Below, piece by piece: positions 56,435-64,000 of a stretch of DNA of 64,000 nucleotides; the first letter of the stretch is position 1, and each line of letters begins with the position of its first letter. The notes beneath the pieces were generated by a model. That model saw nothing but the letters and a program-made list of their open reading frames with translations, was not told where the DNA came from and did no database searches. The stretch spans positions 7,765,501 through 7,829,500 of the forward strand of contig NC_092572.1 in assembly GCF_037975245.1 (NCBI RefSeq), written 5' to 3'. The translations under genes and the position numbers were made by a program. The DNA is from Apostichopus japonicus. Lineage: Eukaryota > Echinodermata > Holothuroidea > Aspidochirotida > Stichopodidae.

Positions 56435-58399
56435 TGAATACGAATACCAAACCACTTTTGCAATTTGCTTTAAAACCAATACCATTGTGTTACATACGCA
56501 AAGGGGAAAACAATGATTTAAATTGTTGTGCAAAAACATTGTCAGGTAAGATAACATTCCCTTTAATCGACTCATCTAAAATTGAGCTGTATCAAAAAAC
56601 AAAAAAAGTTTTTCGTTTCCAATGGTCAGCACAATAAAACCATCATCGCCTAATTACATGTATAACTGTGACTCTAATGAAAAGATAATATTCCAGACTT
56701 GCTCGTAAACTAACAACCAGCTATCAAATACATGTTCTATTGATTTCATTTTCTAAAGGATCAGCTACAACGAACGATGCAAGATCCTCCCAGAAGCTGG
56801 CATTACCCTTTAACGCTCTTCGGGCACATTCCGGTAATTTAATGTTACTTTGCATCTTCTTCAACGAACGTGTTTCCCGATTCATTTTTCTTTGCCCAGG
56901 GAATTATTCAGTCATTTGCTACGTTAAAGAGGGGGAGAAGGAGGTGAATGGGAGGGGTGGGGGGGGGGGGGGATAAAAAAGGTTTTAATGTAAATACCAT
57001 TGAATGATTATGTCAAGTATGTACTCCATAATGGGATAAGGTCTGAATAATTTATTTTGGAGACCCTCACGAAACTCGGATAGACGGGCAAACTACATTC
57101 TTCATAAGACAATACATAATACGAAAGGGGGAGAAAGTCAAACCGACGTCTGACCCTCCCCCACACCCTTTCCGAGCACCAACTTGGAAATATGAATATA
57201 TATATATATATATATATATTGATATATTTTGTATGAAATATAAGTTAAGGATTGCGTTTTTCCTTCGGGTTGAAAGGAACAACTGGAAATTATACTTGGA
57301 TAACAAGTTTTTCAGGTGCTTAAACGAATACTTAAACGAATACAAATCCCCTCCACTAACGTATAATGGAACATTTGAGTGTCTGAGTTTCTTAAAGTTT
57401 CACTTTTCTTGTCATTGTATTACTGTTGAGTACACATCTTTTTGACTACGATAAAAAGCCCACAGTACGTATATATGAAAACACTGCTACTTGACCTCAT
57501 ATCCTAAACTTGTGATGTATACTAATACAAGGGTAAAAGTTATTTCAAACTAACATATACACGCAAAAATTGACGTGGATTAACGGAAATTGTCCCGTGC
57601 TTTGGTACAAGTAAGTTTTAAATTACATATATTGGAGCACCACTATAAGCACCACTATAAGAACCTCACAGTAACTACTTTGTATCAAAATACCTTTACT
57701 AATTTCTATATATTCCAATATGTTATTATTTCTATATATTTCTATATATTTCCATATGACGTACGTACAATAAGACATAATTAGGTCATAATTAAGATCA
57801 TGCGGTTGCTATTAAGTTGTCTAACTAAATATACTTATTTTTTGCTTTCGTCCTGCCTATGTTCTGTATACCAGCGTTGTACCTGAACAATTTCTTCTCT
57901 GTTATTTGGACAGTGTTAGCGCTATGATCTATGTCTTTTGACCGCAGCTATGACAAAGATTGAAAAACTCATGAAAAAGGAAACCTAATTCGTAACATTT
58001 ATGAGGGATATATGAACAAATATTCTAAATTTATGCGTGGGACCGAGCTCAATGAATATTAGTAGCTTTAATTTTATATGAAAGCTTGATCTGATGGAAA
58101 GGTATGTGAAGTCAGATAATTGCGACTTTAAGTGCAACGGTTACGTTGTGATATATTATTCAAGAAATAACTTTGCTTCCTAATTACGGTAACCCATTTT
58201 GGTATTCCAAACAATGCTCATGTGACTACCTTTTAGGTTTCTTTGTGAATTGCCTAACATGTAAGTTTGCAGTTTTTCACTTCAACAGAAACGTCAACCA
58301 ATTGCATGCATGGCTCCAGAGAAAATTTCCATTCATGAATATTATCAAGCTATCGATGCATGGGGATGTACCGAGCTATTATGGGAGTGTTTCCTCTAG
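56435..58399 (+). pseudogene. K2-C: kinase-like gene relic
   Basis: Same structure as K2-A: exon 56435-56545 (CCAKTLSG), exon 56759-56869 (alphaC-beta4, SGNLMLLCIFFNE), degenerate catalytic-loop exon near 57861-57979 lacking its acceptor, and exon 58289-58396 (RQPIACMAPEKI, DAWGC, LLWECF) followed by a stop. It differs from K2-A by only a few substitutions. Confidence 0.6.
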
Positions 58400-61280
58400 T
58401 TAAAACGATACTCTAAATATCACTTTCTCGAGTATAGTAATGAATGCGGTGATTCTGATATTTTGCTATGTAATCGATTCCCAAGTATTGTATCTCTTTC
58501 TTATATAGTTTATATTTCCTCTGTTAGTTTTTTTGTTTCTGAAATCATTGCTAGTTTAATATTAACTGCTGTTGGGGAGACATACAAGATAACATAGTTA
58601 ACGATTCATGTGGAAATTATGATGGGCTCTACGGTAATAACAAAACTTCTTATAGTAGTTTAGGCGATAACCAGTATCTTCTTGATATTTAAGCGCACTC
58701 GTATTGGGACAAAGGTCAATGGCAACTGATAACATTAAAGGTATATATTCTCATACTGAAGATCACATGCGTTAAAGCATAAAGGCTTTCTTCATATTCT
58801 CATGGGAGAGAGAAATGGGAATAAATTAACAAGATAAATGTGTAACTTGATGTTTTTTCTTTACTGAAATCCCATTTTGCAAGAGTTAGCGAATCTGAGG
58901 TCGACAAACAAACCATAGTGGGCAGTATCACCCCACAACCTCTTTGTTGACCTAGAGCTGTATAGGATATATTCAATTTTTACTTTGAACATTTTGTAGA
59001 TTTAATAACGCTGGAAGAAACATTTCTTTGCCTCCTTTGCATAACTCTACCTTGCCATTAGCGGAAAAATGAAATCCTTGTAGTCTTGTACGATCTTCTG
59101 ACAAGTTATTCATATCATATCTGTAATTTGAATTAATACATGAACCAGTTAGGCAGAGAGGGGCATGTCATAGCGGTATGATTTCAAACCGATACTTATG
59201 AGGGGCAGAAAAGTGCCCGTCCTTCCACCTCACCACCATACCCCCCCCCCCCCCCACTACAACTCCATATCCTGACATCAAAACTGAATTGGCTGCAGGG
59301 TCAGCTACCCCGAAAATTGTAAAGAGCAAAATTAAAATGGAAGCTTCACGTAACTAAATGATGAGGTTATTTATTGAACTTGGGGTTACAGATAGGGATT
59401 TTTTTACTTTTAGTCATTAGTATTACCGTTTACTTCATAGGTATGGTATTCTGCTCTCTACTTGGCCTACCAGAAAAGGTAGCTAACTTACTTAGTATGA
59501 TAGCAACTAAATAAAAAATATGGTGTCAACATTGGAACAGGTAAGGATTGTAGGTCATACTACTACATACATACTACATACATACTACTACTTCATATAG
59601 TTCTAATTGGTTAAAGTATTCGGACATGAACTATGAAGGCTTTTGACAAGTATAGTGAGATTATAAATGTACCAGGAACAATATATATATATACCAGTGA
59701 TACTATCGACGAAATGTAGAGATGCATCTTGTTTTTTTGACTTTTAGTAAGGATAAAAATTACGATAATCAGCATGTAATGCAACTGTGCTATGACATCA
59801 AGTGACTTGCAATGCACATTAAACAGGAAACAAAAACAACCAGAGATATGTCGCTCATTTTGAAATGTTTTTTGGGGGTCAGGTTACACTTCCGCGGGCC
59901 AATTGTCAAGTTGACTCTGGCTCTCGAAGCCTCTTAAGACGACAGGTTGTTAAACATGATCGGAAATGTTGTCTTGTTTCGAAGTAAGAACGTAAACGCA
60001 TATGCTCAATGTTATCCCTCATTAAATTTATATAAACTTTGATTATTTCCATATATAGACGGAACAACCGCAATTACACGCAGAAAGGAAGCAAGACACA
60101 GCCGAATCTAAGCCAGTGACCGATGTAGAGGAATCTGCCCATTCGACGTCCTCGAGTCAAAGTAACATACACATAATTATGTCTAGTTAACTAAATCAGA
60201 CATGATCAGAGTATCAATTACAAGGTGACAGTAATTACTATTTCAGAACGCTGCAGCAAGTAATCGTTCCATTAACTTGACACACTAAACTCATCACGTT
60301 CAAGGCCTGCCAAAGCATAGAAGTTTTCAACTGACATACCATACCACCTCGTGGTAGCTGATGTCTTGTCATGTCTCTTGCAAAATTTGCATATCATGAC
60401 CGTTTATATTTTCAACTAGAACTGGAGCAAGTTTAGCAAACTGAACCCAAAACTGTCCATCTGCTCACCCGGATTAATATCAACATTTAACTAAAGAATT
60501 TCTAAATTGGTTAAGTCTATAGGCTAGCATCTTCAGACCTTCATATTTTTACACTAGCTGTATGCTACTTTGATTTATGCTATTTCACATAAATTCACAA
60601 AAGCAATAATGGTAAACTGATAATATGCCAAAACAAGCATTACATAGGGTTATTTCAGCCACTTTTGTTTCGAGCGCATGAACATTAACCTTATCATGGT
60701 ATGGTACCTATATAAGAGTAGTTCCATGCAGTGACGCAATAGGCCTACTCGTCTTAACACTAACGGCAGTGATTACAATGATAACTGCACATATCACATT
60801 TTATGCACGGATGATTTACATGCTACGTGTTAAACCGCCAGTATATTGACATGAAATTAGAAATCCTATATGCATTAAGTAAATATTTAACATGGATACC
60901 CTGTTCAAAGTACACCCTAAATATATAACAATGAGATTAACAAAGTATGCGTGTTTCTACAACATCAATTGTGTCAATTGCGTCTACATACTGCTACACC
61001 CCATTTTACACCATGTATGATTATATGATCAATGTGAGAGCCAGCCGGGAGACTCCTCTCATTTCCTACTAATAGCAAACTAGGGAAGCAGGGGAATAAT
61101 GGGGATTAGGCTTTGTCTCAGATGCCGGGGTTAGAATGTAGGCTGGAAAAACATGGTGGAAACTAGGAATACATGGAGAGTACGAATGGGGACCAGGTGA
61201 AACATGTGACATTTGTGCTTTCGAATCCTTGGAACTTGGAGACATACACCCATCATCCACGACTCCGTTCTTCTCCCCAC
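58400..61280. other. Intergenic copy-C sequence, no gene seen
   Basis: Parallels 3268-6190, including the C homopolymer near 59241-59255, the ACATACT repeat near 59565-59595 and the acidic-tail candidate at 60060-60160. Confidence 0.4.
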
Positions 61281-61285
61281 ATTAC

Positions 61286-61286
<1 letters not shown>

Positions 61287-61345
<59 letters not shown>
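61287..61345. repeat. (CA)n(TA)n microsatellite
   Basis: Compound CA then TA run; the copy A equivalent near 6191-6206 is much shorter. Confidence 0.95.
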
Positions 61346-61346
<1 letters not shown>

Positions 61347-61464
61347 GCAATTGTTTTCTCGTATGTTCCGGCTCTTAGTCGAAATCACACCATAACCATT
61401 ACACAAATTAACTTATATTTTTGTAGCCTATAGGTTAGACATATAAACCCAAAAGCTATGATGC

Positions 61465-61650
61465 TGGATAACCCAGGCTTAATAACGGTCGATAATCCAG
61501 GATTGTCGCCGATAATGCATGTTTATCTAAATTAGTTTGATTAACCTGGATTTACAATTGAAAATCTCTAATTGTCTTTTGATATTCCAATTTTATTCTA
61601 TAATTCAGGTTTACCAGTCGAAAATCCAGGTTTATAGGCGACATTTTCTC
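61465..61650. repeat. 21-bp degenerate minisatellite
   Basis: Same repeat as 29690-29900, with fewer clear units. Confidence 0.6.
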
Positions 61651-61978
61651 GATCAATCGATAGAGTATTGGGCATTTGGCTTGCCATACACGTCCAAATT
61701 ATCAGTTTCGATCCCACTCCCTCCCTTTCCCAACCCGTTCGTCCTATCGGCACTTGTCTATGAATAGCGCTGTCTGACCAGCTTTAGTAGTCTCTATTGC
61801 ATTACAGTGAATAGGCCTATATGATTGTGCGTGCTTGATAATATTATGAATATGCTCGCGTTCCCAATTTGCTTTTAGCTTTGTGATATAGAAAGACAGG
61901 CGCCTGCTAAATAAAACATGACAACATATATAATGCAGAGGTTTATACAGAGTTTTATCCTTTAAAAATTAACTTACC

Positions 61979-62090
61979 CTGCAGAAATGGCTCCTGTGAA
62001 TTCACTTGTATTTCAGCACATCGCATACATTATAAATTATTCAAAATGGCGACGATGGCGTCTTGTGACATTTTTACACAATAGAGGAAT
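61979..62090 (-). promoter_or_regulatory. Putative non-coding first exon / promoter region of NLR2
   Basis: Conserved counterpart of 30184-30290 with donor cagg/gtaagtt (exon end 61978). Copy A has lost this block. Confidence 0.33.
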
Positions 62091-62449
62091 TTCGGTTGCG
62101 GGCGCACTTCTGTTATTGGTAAAATCGGATCAAGTTGAAGTTTGAATAAACATGACTTGACTTATCGTGTCGGGTAAGTGAAACATGTCTCGCTGAAATG
62201 AAATATGTAACTTTAAAGACACTGCAGGCTGTATTTTGGTTTTGGGTCTTTTAAGAGAATATGTAACTTCAACAATGACAAATAATACGTGTTTTTTTTT
62301 AAACGTTTCTAAAAAAACGCACATATATATCTTATATATAGTATGTTGAAGATCCTATTGTTAATTTTAAAAGCCATAATATTCCACTCGCTGTTTCCAC
62401 TATCACCTCAAATATAGCCGAATCTTCTTATTTTCTCTACTGTTAATAT

Positions 62450-63650
62450 AAATAGGTTTCTAATCCCATGTTTAGAAGTTACAATTTCGGAAATGCAAAT
62501 GTTTTATTGAGGGGGTAGGTAAAATTCGTTCCGTGGTCAAAACAAATTTCCTATCAAACATATCTCAGCAGAAGAGACGGAAAGTTGTATGGCTGGGTGT
62601 CACTGGCATGGCAGGTATCGTAATTGGGAAATTATGAGATTCAGAAAATTATGAAAATTATGATATCTCATAAGAGGTTGTCGATTCATTTTGAGCATAT
62701 CCTTGCAGTATCGTTTAACAAAACCGTCAAGACAATATGGTTTTTTAACATGATTTAAACAGTTTTTATTCGTTAACAGTTTAGTCAATTGAAAATGTCC
62801 TGGTTCGCTTTCTCATTTGTTTAAGAAAAGATGACTCAAAAGTTTCCAGAGAGAGAAATCGAAAAATTACCTTAATTTCATCAATACTTGGTTTAGATTT
62901 GGTGAAAAATGCAGCACAGTGGTAACCAAACGTTCAACGTTGTGTGAATATAATACGTTAACAGTGGCAGTAGAGCCTGGGGTTTGTGGCCCCTCCACTA
63001 TCCTGTCCTTTGAAAAAGTCCCCACTTCATACATTAAAAGTGTGACCCTCTTTGTCAATGAAAGGGATTTTTTATGAATCTTAATGATTCTATCTTTATA
63101 TGCAAATTTAGTATTACTATATTTTAGCACCATTTCGTACAATATAAACAAATATCACCTTTAATTTCTACGAATTTAATATTTTCGTGTGCACTTGTTC
63201 ATAAAGCAAAATCATGTAGTCACGCATTAAAAAAACGTCTACATAACAAATATTCAGAATAGAGGCCCATTTAAGGATTCCACAACAGTTCCCTTATAAC
63301 TTCCATCAAAAATATCCAAGACTTTCAACAGAGCCAGTACAGTGGATCTGTGAAGCTTCCAAATTCGTAACTGTCGGTCTCCACTATACACCTTCCATGT
63401 CCCCCCCCCCCCCACACACACACATACACATAATCTACCAAATAGAGCTAGAAATTTAAATGCTACAAAGAAACACATATTTTTTCTTGTCTTTTCAATA
63501 GCATAAACATGTAATGGCAGAAAATACATACATATATATAATGGAATGTTAACTACAAACATAATAATATAGTTAATCTCCTAAAGCAAACTTCATTTAC
63601 TCTCGAAATTAGCGCTTTTTCCAATAACCATGGTCTTCCATCCAAATGAT
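62450..63650. other. Intergenic copy-C sequence, no gene seen
   Basis: Near-identical to 6400-7760 apart from the missing Ig-exon fragment. No supported gene. Confidence 0.4.
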
Positions 63651-63658
63651 ACGAACAT

Positions 63659-63960
63659 TAGCGTAGCTAGGTTGGTGTCAATACCTGGGGCCCGGGTTGC
63701 AGGGGTGTCGGTGCGGGTTGGTGTTGGGCTTGGATGCGGTAATTTCAAACACAGGAAAGAAATAACCGCTCATTTGCTGCATCTCAAACGGGTCCCATGT
63801 TCTCTTTGACTATGAAGGAGCCACATCCTTGCGGCTAGAGGTATCAGAAATCAAAACTTGATCATCCAAGCCCAGACCAATGGTTGGCTTTGTGTGAGTT
63901 GTCTTTGTACCATACTTTTATTGCTGTAATGGGGCACCATTGCTCTTTGCTACGCCACTG
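63659..63960. mobile_element. Possible small non-autonomous element (copy of 7768-8078)
   Basis: Begins gcgtagctagg and ends gctacgccactg, an imperfect terminal inverted repeat. Confidence 0.35.
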
Positions 63961-64000
63961 ATAAAAACCTATCTACGTTTTTGTGAAACATGATTCGAAA

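Larger units (their letters stand above)
55195..64000. repeat. Segmental duplication copy C (near-identical to 1-8160)
   Basis: See copy A. This copy retains the minisatellite and the putative NLR first exon and has longer TA tracts. The match continues to the right edge of the window, so the next unit probably starts just beyond it. Confidence 0.9.

Overview
The window is AT-rich animal genomic DNA with short exons, canonical GT-AG introns and long (TA)n tracts. No bacterial-style ORFs or operons are present. A signal peptide + Ig + transmembrane + NACHT gene family, RTK-derived pseudokinases and many local tandem copies suggest an invertebrate deuterostome, most likely an echinoderm and perhaps a sea cucumber. 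The species assignment is inference.

The window holds a tandem array of two receptor families. (1) On the minus strand are 'Ig-NLR' genes. I could join nine exons by hand: signal peptide, two Ig-like exons, one transmembrane exon, two short basic linker exons, one large NACHT exon (Walker A GYGKTT, Walker B LLDGLDEL), one LRR-like exon and a short C-terminal exon. All exon phases agree. There is an intact copy (NLR1, 17630-24560), a nearly intact copy with one 2-nt frameshift (NLR2, 48658-55470), the first coding exon of a third copy running off the left edge (NLR0, 211-280), and a decayed relic (34135-35165). (2) On the plus strand are Ig-TM-pseudokinase genes, Kin1 (8278-14081) and Kin2 (37213-44180). 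Each shows HRD to HPA, beta3 Lys to Asn and DFG to DFN, and each is now further broken by different lesions. A second, more diverged kinase-like lineage (K2-A, K2-B, K2-C) lies between each NLR 5' end and the next kinase gene.

Layout, left to right: NLR0 5' end (minus), K2-A relic (plus), Kin1 (plus), NLR1 (minus), K2-B relic (plus), a 6.6-kb spacer (AT-rich DNA, LINE relic, 220-bp TA tract, NLR relic carrying a 1.25-kb insertion), Kin2 (plus), NLR2 (minus), K2-C relic (plus). Bases 1-8160 are a near-identical copy of 55195-64000; 24200-30580 is an older, more diverged copy of the same segment.

Functional reading (inference): each repeat unit pairs a membrane-anchored NACHT receptor and an Ig pseudokinase receptor, convergently oriented. 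This looks like an expanding and decaying innate immune or allorecognition-type receptor cluster. The Ig-TM-NACHT-LRR architecture, which would put an NLR ATPase directly behind an extracellular Ig sensor, is the most striking content.
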